DNA from: Solea solea
Taxonomy: Eukaryota > Chordata > Actinopteri > Pleuronectiformes > Soleidae
Length of the DNA: 64,000 bases
Direction of reading: 5' to 3'
Assembly: GCF_958295425.1 (NCBI RefSeq)
Contig: NC_081142.1
Location: forward strand, 11,642,324-11,706,323
Every line of letters begins with the position of its first letter. Within the stretch, counting starts at the first letter, position 1. The notes below the pieces were generated by a model. It made no database searches. It was not told the origin of the DNA and saw only the letters and a program-made list of their open reading frames with translations. Below are positions 1 to 13,140 of this stretch, one piece after another. The translations under genes were made by a program, and so were the position numbers.

Positions 1-3000
1 TGATTGCATCAGTGATTACGCATTAACCACTAAGTAATTACTATAGTTAGTCTGTGAAAATGTTGAATTGTGAAACAATAGGAGAATGTGTTTTGCAATA
101 TTTGCAAAAACTACTCACTATAGCTGTTACACGTGGAGCAGATTAAAAAGAATAACACGTTTTTTTTGCTACCATTATTGTGGCCTGTTTTCAAAAATGC
201 AATTTAAAGGTGGAAATGAGCTCAACCTCATTGTGTATTTTATACTGCAGCGCTGCTTTCATGTGTTTATTGCTGGTGCACGGTGAGCGGGATTAGAAAC
301 AAGGGGTTCTGCAATCAATACCTGTATCTTTGAGGAAGAATGTGCTATTTTTGGAATGTGTATGGATGAGAGTTGCACTCTCTTATTAAATTGAGGAGTA
401 TTACAGTACCTTGTAATGGGCAGTGCACCTCTAGGAACAGTCACTGTAAAGACATCTGTGCTGTAGAGCCTCATTCAGCATGAAATCAAGCCCTTGGATG
501 ATGGAAGCAAAAAAGCTACCAGGGTTCTGTTCAGCCATGCTATGCTAAGCTGTGTTTAAAAATAGATTCCATTAAGCCCTGATTTTCATGGTGTTGATAT
601 AATTTGCTTTCCAGTGTATAGGGTGAGTGCTTGCAATAACTCTTCAAATGTTATCTCCAGTGATACCGTAAACGGGAGGTTTGCTGGATTGCCTTCAGGC
701 TTCCAAGACGCTTGCTTTCAGTTGTTTTTCATAAAATAAATAATCAGCATGCGTGTTTTCAGTATGGTTTTCAGAAAATAAGGAATATAAGACCTTCTAT
801 CCATCTCAATGTGTTTCAAGGCCTGGATTACAAACTAGTCAAGCATTCTCTTCCTTCAAACAGAAAACATGTCAGTGGAAAAACCCATTACATTTGCCCT
901 CAGGCACTCTCCTATTTAACACTCTTCTTTTTAATGGGGTTATTCAGTAAACCTTGCGGCCATCCTCAACTAATTGCTTGTTTCATAAACTGATAAGGAA
1001 AAATCACAAAGATTACAGGCCGCAGTCCACACATCTTACTTAGATTCCTGCACTTCTATAACCATCCAATTTAGGAGCTTAGTTGACTTAGCTATAGTCT
1101 TATCAGCCATTTTACCCGTCCCTTTTGGAAGAGTTAGATTCGGTGTATAAAGCTCACTTCAGTGTTGTTATCCCAGTCCTATGTATCATGACCAGGGATA
1201 AGCCTGAATCACAAAATCAGTTTAGTTTTGTTTCTCTTGTCTGTGTTTGATGAGGTGAGTTTGTTTGTCTTGTGTGGAATCACCAGTCCATCCCTTCAAA
1301 CCCCACAGCATGCATATTGTGTGTTTGTGACCATGCTCATTTGCTATTGACTCATTTGAATGTGTGCAGTGTCAGTAATGAGCAGCTTGAGCTGGTGAGG
1401 CATAATAATACACACGCAAGGGATGGGATGGATCCTCTGCTGGGTGTTTTCTTTTTTACCATTATTATTTTGGTTGCCAGGATGCCAAAGTCCTGTATAC
1501 TGCTGTAATTTACATGGGCTTAATGAACCTGCTCGCTTAAACATGCATTATTGTGCTATTGTTATATACTACTGGCACACTGGCAGAAAGAAATAAGACC
1601 CAAATCCATCATTTAATAGGCTTTAGATAACAACATCATGGTGATTAATATGTTTTTGTGCCAATCTGGTGCTGCCTTTGGAGCTATTCCATTGCCCCTG
1701 AACATGTTTCAGTGACATATTGCAATAGATTGGATGTGCTAAGCAAGAGGAGGCATTTTCTCCAAGACTTTTGATTGGTTTTGTCATTGAAGAGATTAAG
1801 GGGTAGAATAACACTTGATTATGGCTGTGGTTGGTTATTGAATGAAACCAAATTGTGTTTGTTGCCGTGCTATCCTTATTGTTTTATTGTGTTATAAATC
1901 AGAAGATAGTTGTCAATTGTTAAACATTTGTTCTTTCTTTTGTTTTCTTACTACTCACTGCCTTGTTTTTTTTCCTCAATCCAGACACTGGTACTTGTTT
2001 CCAGAACATTTCCAGACAATAAATCCCCTCATTTAGCTCCAACTAATAATGCCTTACGAGGTTATTTCTTATTAGGTAAATCATACAAAGGTGACAATGT
2101 AGGTTTTGGGAAAAGTACGATTCAATGACGGCTTAAGTTGTATAGCTTCAAGTCAAAACCTGTCATTAACACCGTGCCTTCACTTCCTCTTTAGACAAAA
2201 CACTCGACAAGCAAATGCTGAGAAAACCTGTGAGGAAGCAGGAACCTTTAAAACTGTCATCTATTCATCATTTAACTTAAATTGTGTGGTCAAGCTTACC
2301 TTGCACATACTGGCCAGGGTTTTAGATTGTATGACTGCCTCTTTAAATCTGTGTACCATTGTGGGTACTCCTCGAGGAATTGGATTGTTTTTCACCCTGC
2401 TGACCACCACTTCACTGAGTAAAGTGCAGCAGGCTCTGAGCCTAGGTGGACTAAGGTAAATAAGTGCCTCTCCAAACCATGTCATGCCTCCTATTGGCTG
2501 CCATTAGGAAGTAATGCTTAGACCTTGAGCCTGCTGACCCTTCTTTACTTATACTCATTTCACTGTGTCCTCATGTCAACCCATGTAGAGCCCACACACA
2601 CAAATCATTGATATCTGGGATTGCTGTAAAAGTATTTTCCTCTAACTGATGCCTTCATTCATGTGCATACCTGACAGTGATTAAAGCAGAATTGTTAGAG
2701 CATTCTCCCTATTAATAAAATGACTTAGTCATATCACTTGCACAAATCAGAGACTCTGTTCATGGGATGAACCTTAAGCTGAGCAAAATCCTTGCCAAAT
2801 GGACTGGCGATTAGCTTAACTAAGGACTTTTTGGTCCCTGCCAACACACAGGCTCTGCATTTTAAGCAGAGGGGTATTCATTGGATTTCTGTATTCAGCA
2901 GCCCTCTGTCTCCCAAACAAACAGGATAGCAAAGGTGTACACATAGAACAAAATATGATTGCCATTTTCTTGATACATTCCTTTTGTGTAATATATAGCA

Positions 3001-5771
3001 ACGCTCAACATGATGCATTACGATGTCCTGGCATTAATAAATCTGCTGAATTCTGTTATGATAATGAACAGGCTTGCAGAACAGGCTTCAGGCATTCCCT
3101 CAAACACCTTGTCTTGGAGTTTTGCATGAACTGTTTCCTAATGTTTCATGGTAAAAGCAGGATGGTGAAACTCTTCATGCTGTACAACCCGGTTCTTTTA
3201 TGCTTTCTGTAAGCTGGGAGGGCAGACTGAAAATGTACTGCACAGATGTGTGTGAAACACTTTAAGACAGATTTAAAAGGGACTGTACCTAAAGCAAAAA
3301 AGTAAGCACAAATAGGCCAAGTAGAATATGACTTTGCCCAAAGGGGCCTCGTCTATGCTCCATGTATTTATTCCAATATTTGCAGATGTCTGAAACCAGT
3401 TACTTGCTGTGGCAATTGCTTATTTCCCTTTTGTCAGGATGATGAATGTGGTCTCACCTATCGGACTGTGCAGGGCCCCCAATGTCCTGTGACAATGAAG
3501 GATCGTTCATTTGTGCCATGGATGGAACACATCAAAAACGGTGGATAAAGCTCTGTAGGAAAGCAATAACAAACACCACCTTGTTACTGTCATTGTTTTT
3601 CGTGATATTGATGATTGACATTTTCAATGTCATGTGCAAACATTTACGACTTGACACACCCTTTAGATCTGATAGGCACACAAAACAATACAATAAATAT
3701 TTTAACTCGTTAATATGAGCTTGTACGTTAATAGATGGTGTGGCAAAAACAAAACAAAACAATATAATATAACTATAAACAATTTTGTACACAAACTTTA
3801 GAATCCAGATTTACTGTTTAAAAAGTGTTGTTGGCTAGGTGGTAGTTAAAGTCCAGTATACTTTATATATCAAATGTGCATCAGTGTCTGTGTGCAGTCA
3901 ACAACAAATTAAGTATAATTAATACTGTCTTTTCTAATGACAGGTGAAAACAGGTCTATAAAACAAAAGGATAAAAGCACTTTGGATGCACAAATTAAAA
4001 AAAAAATCTTTAACTTACCTCATGTCCAGTTGCCTACAGTTAAGTACTGAAAATGACTATGACGTGGCTGGCTGAGAACCTTCACAGACATATAAAAATA
4101 ATCTTAGGGACTAAAAAAGTGTAAATTAATTAAACAATAAACAACAATAAAAGGCTTGTTTAGAAAAAAAAGGTATAGAGCGACACATTAGAGTGCTTTT
4201 TACTTTGAAACAGAAACAGGAAGTGTTGGATTTGTAGCATATGTGACACAGTTGTGCATTTTAGCTTATGACAAAACCAGGTTCTTACTCTTACACTTGA
4301 AATGTACACTTTAATAAGCAGCCATTATCATAAGTGATTACCTGACTGCGCTCTTTCACTCGAAACCTGTGCATTCATGCACCTTCGTCGAGCTCGCTAG
4401 AACCCTAGTGTACAAATATGTGTATATGTAAGAAAAATGCTTTTTTTGTAGATGAAAAAAGGCTTACTTCTTTTAAGTATGGTACCATTTGGCATTGGAT
4501 TTATACCAAATGTCAATGCTTATCTCTGTGTTCAAAAGGCTTACTCACTGTTTCACTTGCTGCTATTGGCTATAAAGATGCCAGAGCTGCGTTTTTGGCA
4601 TCACCAGTGCGTTTGCTCATTCTTGGTAATCCACTATGATGGAAGTGGGCACAGTTTCCAGTTGTCATGTCAACTTATGATATTGCAGCACCAGATTCCA
4701 CACCATTGTAGCAGATAATGTATAGCCACATAATAAGGGAGGACTAACATCAAGTAGGAATACATTATGTACAAAAAGAGATATGTAAAAACCAATATAG
4801 ATGAAGGGATAAAATAGATCACTTAAGAATTAGTTGCGTTCCCTTTTGTGCTTTAAACAGTCAGAATTTTAAATACTTTTATGGTGAACGAGAATCAGAT
4901 AAGTGACAATTGTATCAGCGAGAAATTAAGTAGTTGTTCGACGGATCCACAAACACTTTGCTGGTGGCAGGTAACATATGTATCACAACTCAAGTGAAGG
5001 TGTGGGGGAGGCATGTCATTTGCAATGACATTTAAAATGACTTAAAGTGAAGTCTTCACACATTCTAGGGCTCACACATTGTAGACACCACACAAACAAG
5101 CTTGTTGGGGATTTGTCTGATCTAACTCGGTCTGTTATTGAGGACTGTAAACTCATCTGTAAGCCCCAGTGGTCCCAGGCTAGCAGGTGGTGAGTGACTC
5201 AACCACACACTCAGTCGTGACCTATTCCTCTGACTCCACTTCCCCCGCTCTCCCTGGCACTCTGCCAAACCTGATCTGTCAGTTGGGCAGGTGAGTGGTG
5301 TGGGTAAAAAGTCCGGCTGGAGATTAGCCATCCAGGCGCGTAATGATGAAAGGAATCACCTTACATGCACACTTCAGAGCACAAGCAAGGTAGACGACAG
5401 CCTTAGAATAAGGATCCATTCTCTTGAGGAACAAGGGAAAAGGATGGACACGAGTAAGAGAAGCTGAAAAGAAGAACACAGTAATGCTTCATGATTGATA
5501 CTTTGAACTGCCATAAAACATCGGTCCTAAAAACATAGATTGAGACACTGATTACAGATTACTATGACTATTATACTTAAATTACCTTTCCTGCTCTTTT
5601 CATTATTTTGAACATGGTAATTGTTTTTGTCAGTAGTAACCTCATAGTCACCTAATAAATCACATTAGTCATTTTTAACTGATGTGAGGGTCTGTAGCTG
5701 AGTTGAAGATGATTATGACTCTTAACACTGAAAGCATGTACAATATGTGCCAATGTGTGTATTGAAAGGTT

Positions 5772-5803
5772 GATGGGGTGGGGGGTGGCGGGGGGGGTGG
5801 GGG
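5772..5803 (+). repeat. G-rich tract, probable G-quadruplex former
   Basis: Four G-runs of about 4, 6, 8 and 5 bases are separated by loops of one to three bases (T, TGGC-like, T) on the plus strand. This satisfies the usual G-quadruplex rule with very short loops. It lies in intron 1, so the transcript of the + strand gene would carry the G-rich strand. Confidence 0.7.
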
Positions 5804-7743
5804 ATTGATAGAATTAGGAAGACCTAGGTACAGATGGCTTTGGAAGACAGATGTCCCTGCGAGGGTTCTCAGCACAGTCCATGCCAGTATCAGACATACG
5901 CAGTGCAAAGAGAGCTCCATATTCCAGAAAGCAGATGTTTAAAAGTGCACGCCATGCTTTAAAATGTCACGAGAAGCTGTACGATGTCGGTAAAACAGCA
6001 ACACTCACACAATTCACAAGAAAGGACATTATAAACATTTTTTTGTTTCTTGGCTTCCGGCAAAAAAAAAAATGCAGACATTTGTGGAACCATTTAGTTT
6101 TTCTAATGATCTGAAAGGGAAAAATATTGTCATATCCATATCGGCTTTCTTTTATAATCACAGATTAGTCACATTCAGACCGACCAAGTGAAGAAGCCTT
6201 TGTTGTCTGACCAGCTTTTCTATTAATCTGATTGTAAAGGAGCAGGTGGGTGTTGTTGTGTTGCCCTACATTACTCTGAAGCATATGCATTACACTGTAA
6301 ACATGCGTATGGTCATTACTCTGTTGCCCTCTGCATTGATGAAACTAAAGGATTAGTTTAGTTATCCGGTTATTAATTTTAAAGAAAGTGAGTATGTGGA
6401 AGTAAGCAAACACGAAACTGGCATACATTTTCTTGTTTCTTCGTTCATTACCTTATCATATATCATAATAAAAGTAGCTGTACGTATAATCTTCATGCAG
6501 CAAAGCATTTTTGAACCATTTCTGGTGGACAATTGAATGATTAATTGTCAAAATAAATGTGCAATGCAAAAAGGAAAAAAAAAACAAAGAGAAGATCTCT
6601 TGATGAATGGCCTCAGTCACAAAGGACTAATAGGTTTTCTACTGCACTGTTTTTTGTCCACACTTAATACGACATTTGAAATGAAATGGAGCATAATTAA
6701 AAGGTTCCCGGGGACCAGGCAATATTACAGCATCCTGAACTCCAGTGTGCTCATCTGCAGTTTGTCAACCACCCACTGTTTGCCACAATTTGATTTCTAG
6801 GTCTTTAATATGCACCGCAAACCTATTTAATTTTTTCTGCCATATTAATAATTTCCTCTCTTTCCCAGCTATTGCGTCTAATCCCCTCTCTCTTAGTTGC
6901 ATAAGAGACACAGACACATTCATCGTAAATGCCAAATGCCAGTCAGTCATTTCAATCGGTGCATTAATAATCAAGTGCACAAACATGCAGCTGTGAATGC
7001 CTCTGACTGTTTTCTCTCAACTGCAGCTACGTTTCAAAGATGACCCAAAAGTGCCTTTTTGTGAGAATGATTTTTTATTACTTTTCCTAGAAAGCATTTA
7101 CTTAAGTGTCCCTCCTCATGCTGGAACCGCAGCACTGTGGCTGTATACAGTGTTGAGATATTGGTTTTGAAGCAGAGGGTAATTTGATTTGGGAGACTCA
7201 TTGTCTGCGATCTCTGCAATTACAGTCACCTGACATGAAGTCTAAAGGGACAAAGCAGTGAACGTTAGTTTCTCTCGCCTCATGTCATGTTAGCGATGTG
7301 GTGAAAACATACTAACACACAATAGTTCTCCAGCTGGAGTCTTTGGAGGTATACTATGCAGGGTGTGAAGAGTTAACACACTCCTCGGAGCTGTCCCCTT
7401 CAAGAGGCATTGACAGAGAAGAGGAGAGCGGGCAAAAGCAGTGGCGGTGGATCAAGATAGATAATTAATTGAGTGTGAGTGAAGGATTAAAAAGCAGTGA
7501 ATAAGAAACAAAACATAATTAGGCAGTTTTTTTATCTTACAAGTACAAAGACCAGCTCTACACACTCCTGTGGGAAAGTGCCTATTGCATGATTATGGGC
7601 TGTCCAATTTGCTGTGGCCTCTGTGTTTTACACATTTTTAGGAGAAAAAAACAGTCTCCATGGTAGAAGTGAACATTAGACATTAGACATCTTCATTAAA
7701 TAGGTGTAAATCAATGCAATTTCCCCTGAAGTCATGGGGACAC

Positions 7744-7917
7744 CAGGGCTGCAACGACAAGTCGAGTAATATTTGATGGCAAAACTCGTCGAGACTAATT
7801 TAGTAGTTAGGGTAGTACTTATTTTGTGGAAAAAGTGACAGCCCTAATGTAATGTACAAGTCGTTACAATAGTCGATGACTAGTCGACTAATGAAATAGT
7901 CATTAGTTATAGCCCTC
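7744..7917. mobile_element. hAT-like non-autonomous DNA transposon (MITE), 174 bp
   Basis: The left end begins CAGGGCTGCAACGACAAG and the right end reads as its degraded inverse (ATTAGTTATAGCCCTC). The inside is full of AGTCGA/TCGACTA motifs, as in the common fish repeats that start with agggctgcaactaacg. It is flanked by an 8-bp imperfect duplication, GGGGACAC at 7736-7743 and TGGGACAC at 7918-7925 (7 of 8 identical). An 8-bp duplication is the hallmark of the hAT superfamily. It encodes nothing. Confidence 0.75.
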
Positions 7918-7929
7918 TGGGACACAACT

Positions 7930-8230
7930 ATGGCTACATCCATATTGACAAGTTTTTCTTTTGCGATGCGTCTTCTGCTGCTTCACTTGGGTGGAGCTTA
8001 CAGCTAAGCCAACTGCTGATTCCACAGCTTTGTTCATTTTTAAGGTCTAATCTCCAGTGCAGTACCCAAAATACTTCCACATGCCACTTTTCAGATGTTT
8101 TGGTGTCGCGATAGTCTGTTCTGGAAGGTTTAGTTTGCTTGTGTCCTCCTTTTAACAGCAAAATAAGTCTTGTTTTTCTGTTAGATTCAGATTTGATTTG
8201 AGGCCGAGCCATGCTCCCTGCGCCCATTGC
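7930..8230 (-). mobile_element. Possible remnant of a hAT BED-finger coding region
   Basis: On the minus strand an open frame of 97 codons starts at 8227. In the overlapping second minus frame, around 8040-8090, the translation reads HLKSGMWKYFGYCTGD. This resembles the N-terminal S-x-VWKYFG signature of BED zinc fingers in fish hAT and ZBED transposases. The two cysteine/histidine pairs of a BED finger are not visible, and there are stops in that frame. It abuts the hAT-like MITE at 7744-7917, so it could be part of a larger decayed element. This is a weak call based on one short motif. Confidence 0.25.
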
Positions 8231-10037
8231 TGGACAATGTTGTAATTACTTTAGACAGTCTGATGTACTTTAACCCCACACCCCAACCAAAAGCTCAAAC
8301 AGATATTTGAGCTTCTGATCAAAATAACCACTCTAATACTAACACATGAGAATGCATGTCACATAACCATTTAGAAGGTTTGATGTTGGCTGCACCGTTG
8401 CAGAGAATTCCTCATATGCCTGAAAACTAAGAGCAGGCATTTCTTGGACTGAAGACAATGTGGAACTGGTACTGACCATAGTTGTTAGCAACACTTATAA
8501 CTCACCACTGGTAGTTGAGTCACAACTCATAAGAACCAATTGGGAATGTGGATAACTACATCATTGCAGCCCTTTAGGCGCTCAACATCTCTGTAGTACT
8601 GTGGGCAGATGGGTTTGAAGCCTAAGTCTGAGAAACTCCGGGTGGCAGGTGTAAGCTTCACGCCCACCCCCCGAAGGTTGTGTCTTAGAAACGTCTTTAA
8701 CAGTGAAAGAAGAAAATAAGAAAACACAGGCAAACTCCAAGTTCTCTACACACAACTGGTGATTTAATGGAGTTACCTTTGTATGTGTCTATTTTCAACA
8801 GCATTTCTTCAAATTTCATTGTAGAAAGAAGGATGATCTCAGAAAACATTGTTGAAAGGCATCAATACTCATTCGTGGCTCATCTGCCTGGATATTGAGC
8901 ACATAATGGAGGATAACATCACGTCGCTCACACTTACCTGGAATCCGAGTTACTGTAGGTCATATTACTTTTTCCGTTTTTTTTTTTTTTTTAAATGATG
9001 AAGTGTATTGTGCTGTTCACTTAGGTAAACTGAGCCTGTTTTTCACTGCGCGACACCCGGAGCGAGCTACAATAACTGATGTGATTTAAAATGTGTCTTA
9101 GTGTTGCGGCTTGCTTCAGTTTCAGGAGAGAAATACACACTCATTCATTCATTTATCACTGTAAGTCATTGCTAGTGGGAGTTCAAATGAGAACTGTTGA
9201 CCAATAAATCAGGTTTGATTGGGTGCTTTGTCTTCAGTTTTGATGTTTTTTTTTTTAGAAAAGTTGTGTGAATGTAAGCCTGGTCAAAGTTGACCATCAA
9301 ACAGGACAAACATGATTCGCCCTCAAGACAGCCTTTGTTTATCGACCCGTTAGTCTCTGCAAGTTTATGTTTTAAAGCTTCTCTTGAAGAACTTGCCCAT
9401 CATAAAACATTAAAAAACACACAGTTAGAAACACAAAAACATCACATACTTGCAAAATTCAAACAGAGCTTGTTAGATGATGTTACACTCAAAAGTACAA
9501 CCGTTTTTTTTTTCAGTGTAGTTATATGTAAAGTGAGATATGTGTGTCTTTCTCTGTGAGCTTACATTGTAAGTGCTGTAGTTAAGGCTAACATATCCAC
9601 TTACCATCTTAGTTATTTGTATAAACATGACATTTCTTCTCTTTTCATTGTGTTTAGAACAAGAACTCTTACAGTATGTCTTTCATATCCCTTTCAGCAG
9701 AGCAGTACTAAGCACAACAGAAGGGTCTTTGCTAGATTCCGATCAACACAGTTGTCATATTCCCTTCCGTTGTTAAAATAGCAAATGTTCTTGGGCCCAT
9801 CTGAGTGCCCGTCAGTGTGTTGCTATGCAAATGTGATGTGGGTAATGTGGAGGAGCATTCTTTCTTACGACTTTGGCAAATCCACCATTATAATGATTAT
9901 CCAACAAGGTGCAAGTAGCATGCCTTCAAACTGAATGAGAGATGGCCCTCTGATTGTTTTCTGCTTTATATGTCCACAACACATCCATTATATATTAAGA
10001 GCCATGTATTTTAAATGAGTTTGTCTGTTCTTCTGAC

Positions 10038-10480
10038 CAGGGGTCGGCAACCTTTGTGACATGGAGTGCCAGTTTGAAATTTTCTTCTCATCTCGTGTGC
10101 CATTATCAACAATAACACAAAGTTAAATTATGCCACAGAAAAACCAAAACATTTCCAATATACCTGGAATTGTATTCCATTCATAGAGCACATCTCAGTG
10201 CTGTATCTGCTCAAGCTTAATAATACTAATTTTAAGAAAAAAACATCTTAAAAAAAACCACTGTGTTTAATAAACATATTGCTCTGTCTGGGAAGATAGG
10301 CCAAACCAAAACTGAGACTACAGTACCTTGTCTTAAAGCCTGTATCTGCCACGGCTACAATGCTGCAGTGGGAGCTGTCACTCAAACCCATGAAATCAGG
10401 ACACACATAAAGTGAGTAACACAGTGTTTATGCCGCAGAGTGCCACCTGTGGTACGAGTGCCAAAGGTTGCCTACCCTTG
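10038..10480. mobile_element. Non-autonomous hAT-like DNA transposon, 443 bp
   Basis: The left terminus CAGGGGTCGGCAACCTTTG at 10038-10056 is matched, with two differences, by the inverse complement of the right terminus at 10462-10480 (CAAGGGTAGGCAACCTTTG when reversed). The terminal CAGGGGTCGGCAACC sequence is typical of Charlie-type hAT elements in vertebrates. The expected 8-bp target duplication is not clear: only the last three of eight flanking bases agree. No transposase frame is present, so it is a non-autonomous copy. Confidence 0.75.
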
Positions 10481-10489
10481 GAATAGACT

Positions 10490-10680
10490 GTGGAAACAAA
10501 AGGGGAGTGACATATCGCCCCAATCCAAGTCCAAGCTCCACCCTGTATCATTTTACTCTGGAAGGGTGCCAAAAATGAAAAGGATGGGGCTGGTTATTTT
10601 GGTACTCTTCCTAATGTAATTGCAATAAAAATACGAACCGTAGTGTACCAAACCAAACCGTTCCACTCAATGGAAATAAT
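10490..10680. repeat. Probable decayed DNA-transposon fragment
   Basis: Immediately after the hAT-like element the sequence TGGAAACAAAAGGGGAGTGA runs to a GGTACTC...CGAACCGTA...GTACCAAACC stretch that ends near 10670. The density of GTACC/GGTAC and the near-inverse ends (TGGAAAC and GTTCCACTCA) resemble fish non-autonomous DNA repeats. I could not define exact ends or a target duplication, so both the boundaries and the class are uncertain. Confidence 0.35.
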
Positions 10681-12439
10681 ACATAATGTATTTGTAAGGA
10701 TGATCTGGTGGTAAAACTTAACGGTTAAGGCCCTGGTAGGATTGCATCTTATTCCCAGCATCCAGACTTGTACCGTCAGATACTACAGGAGCCTGATGTG
10801 CGAGTATACCGGGGTCTGTGTTATGCGACACTCAGGTAGCTTTTAAACTCCTGCGTTTCTTTGCGGTTTGAAACCAGAGAAACAAGAAACCGTATAGTGT
10901 GGAGTGTTTTGACCCAGCTGCTGCCATGCATGTGAAACAAGACAAAACCATTCAACCAAGGCCATGTGAGCATGGGTAACATTTGTATGCACTGGCAGGG
11001 GTGGGGGGGGGTAGATGCACCTTGAGGGGACCCAAAGATGGACAAGGCAAGGTGATCCTGTACAGGTAGCAGCAGCATTGATGTCAGAGTGTGAACAACA
11101 CTCTGGTGGAAGCAATTTAGTCCATTATTTTAGCTGCATTAACATACACAGGGAGGTACACACACTAAGGATAACACACAGAAAACATCAAATCATCACA
11201 GTTAAGAAGTGATTACAATATAATAGCAATATAATAGCAGTCTTTTACTTTTATTGCCATTCCAGTATTTGATGCTCAAAACAAATGACATACATACATA
11301 TTTCAGGGTCCTAAGGGCAGTACTCAAAAGAAGCTTTTACTACTGTATGTTGCCTTAGTGCAAAGTGGTTTTTTAAACATTCATCGTTATGGATTTCCAC
11401 CTATGCATTTAGTTGATTTTTTTTATTTTCATTCTACCATAACAGAGCTGTAATAAACTGTTGCAGCAATTGAATTTGTGTTATGCGGCATATTAAACTT
11501 GTGATATTGCTATTTGAGAAAATTATATTTTCTATCACCCCATGTTATTCACATATAGAAGCGATATTACAAGATCACTTACACAGACTTACACATGTTC
11601 TACCTAAAAACTACCATTTTCTAACAAAAACGTGAAGTAGCCTTGACCCACTGAGAGGTTTCCACGCCTTATTTTCTTTCACTGGTGCCTCAACATCCAG
11701 TCAATGAAAGAGAAATGTGTTTTCATTTGAAGATTTATCAATTGCAAAACTCGGGGGGTATACGGGACCTTGAGTTGTAAAGGTTGTAGAGCCCACGGTG
11801 CAGGCAGAGTCATCATCACAGCATTGCTCTTAATGTGTGAAATGGCTAAAATGGAATTAAATATCCATCCCACGCTTCATCATTAAGGGCTTTCCTCATT
11901 CATTTTTATGTCTGCAAACACACTGTCATTATGCTCTTGAAAACACTTGCTTTATTCAAGTGGGTGCTACTTTTTACAGGAACACGAAAGCGTTGTCTTA
12001 AAGCAGACGTTCCACTACAGTGAGTGCATCGCTGACATTCTCACTTTCCCTAGTTCAACACAGACAGGAAAACCAAACATGCCAGGCGGTCTCCTCAGTT
12101 TAATTCAGACTTCAGTGACTAACTGTCATTGAGACACTGGTGATACAGAGTTCGTTCCTCCGATAGCTTTACGCGTTGAGTGTTTGCTGTTTGTATTTAA
12201 ATGTTAGATGCAATCAAGTGTCAGACGAGTTGTGATTGGAAATGGATTTTCTTCTTTTTGCCTCGCTCCTCGTCTCTCTCAACAAAATACAAGACACAAA
12301 AGAGGTACACAGGTGTTTACAAACATGGCATACATCGACTATGCAATGACCATTTATTGTTGATAGCAAGTGTTTTCAATTCAGTGTTTTAAACTCATGA
12401 TAGCTATTGTTACTCCATGTTGGTATGGCAACAACAGCA

Positions 12440-12855
12440 AATAGGTAAGAGCCTCCTGTTGGATAATACTGTACACGTCTGTGGGGGCAGTGTTGTGATC
12501 TGGGGTTTGCTGCAGTTGGTCAGGTCTAGGTTCAGCAACATTATGTGCCCAAAGAATGAGGTCAGCTGACTACCTAAATATACTGAATGACCAGATTATT
12601 CCGTCAATGGATTTTTTTTCTTCCCTGATGGTACGGGCATATTCCAAGATGAGAATGCCAGGATTCATTGGGCTCAAATTGTGAAAGAGTGGTTCAGGGA
12701 GCATGAGACATTATTTTCACACATGGATTAGTCACCACAGAGTCCAGACCTTAGCCCCATTGAGAATCTTTGGGATGTGCTGGAGAAGGCTTGGCGCAGT
12801 GGTCCGACTCTCGCATCATCAATTCAAGATCTTGGTGAAAAATGAATGCAACGGA
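12440..12855 (+). pseudogene. Tc1/mariner transposase remnant (D37E-type spacing)
   Basis: Translating the plus strand gives a broken C-terminal half of a Tc1-like transposase, which cuts and pastes the element as a DDE nuclease. The second catalytic Asp lies in [11 protein letters not shown] (codon 12648-12650). The catalytic Glu lies in PDLSPIENLWDVLEKA (12744-12791, Glu codon 12762-12764). The two are in one frame with 37 residues between them. Upstream, VIWG-like residues of the catalytic core are visible around 12490. An in-frame TAG stands where the family has Trp before PPQSPDL, and frame is lost upstream of about 12600. The first catalytic Asp and terminal inverted repeats were not found. 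It sits inside negr1 intron 1 in the sense orientation and cannot make protein. Confidence 0.8.
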
Positions 12856-13086
12856 AATGTTAATCTTAATTTTTATTCTAAAGTAGAGCCAAAATGTTAA
12901 ATATTTTCCCTCAGGTTCTAACATGCATCTCTCATAGTAAATTAAATATGTTGGGCTTTTAACAAAACCTAATCTCATGATCTAATCTTATTTAATTAAT
13001 TATAAGTCTTTTTTAAATTATTTGATGAGAAAACTATGAATGGATTAATTTGGGTTTATTTCAACGATTTCAATTTATTGGGTGAT

Positions 13087-13140
13087 AAGATAAGCTAAGT
13101 TAAGGTACACCTTTATTCGTCCCACTATCAGGAAGGTTAT
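13087..13140. repeat. Retroelement tail fragment (GATAAG...CCTTTATT..CCCAC type)
   Basis: The string TGATAAGATAAGCTAAG followed by CCTTTATTCGTCCCACTATC resembles the short conserved tail seen at the ends of many fish retroelement copies (gataagata...ctttattagtcccacagt). Only about 55 bases can be recognised. The parent family is not identified. Confidence 0.4.

Noticed and set aside
2106..2459. 117-codon plus-strand open frame
   Set aside because: No known motif, AT-rich, and isolated in intron 1.
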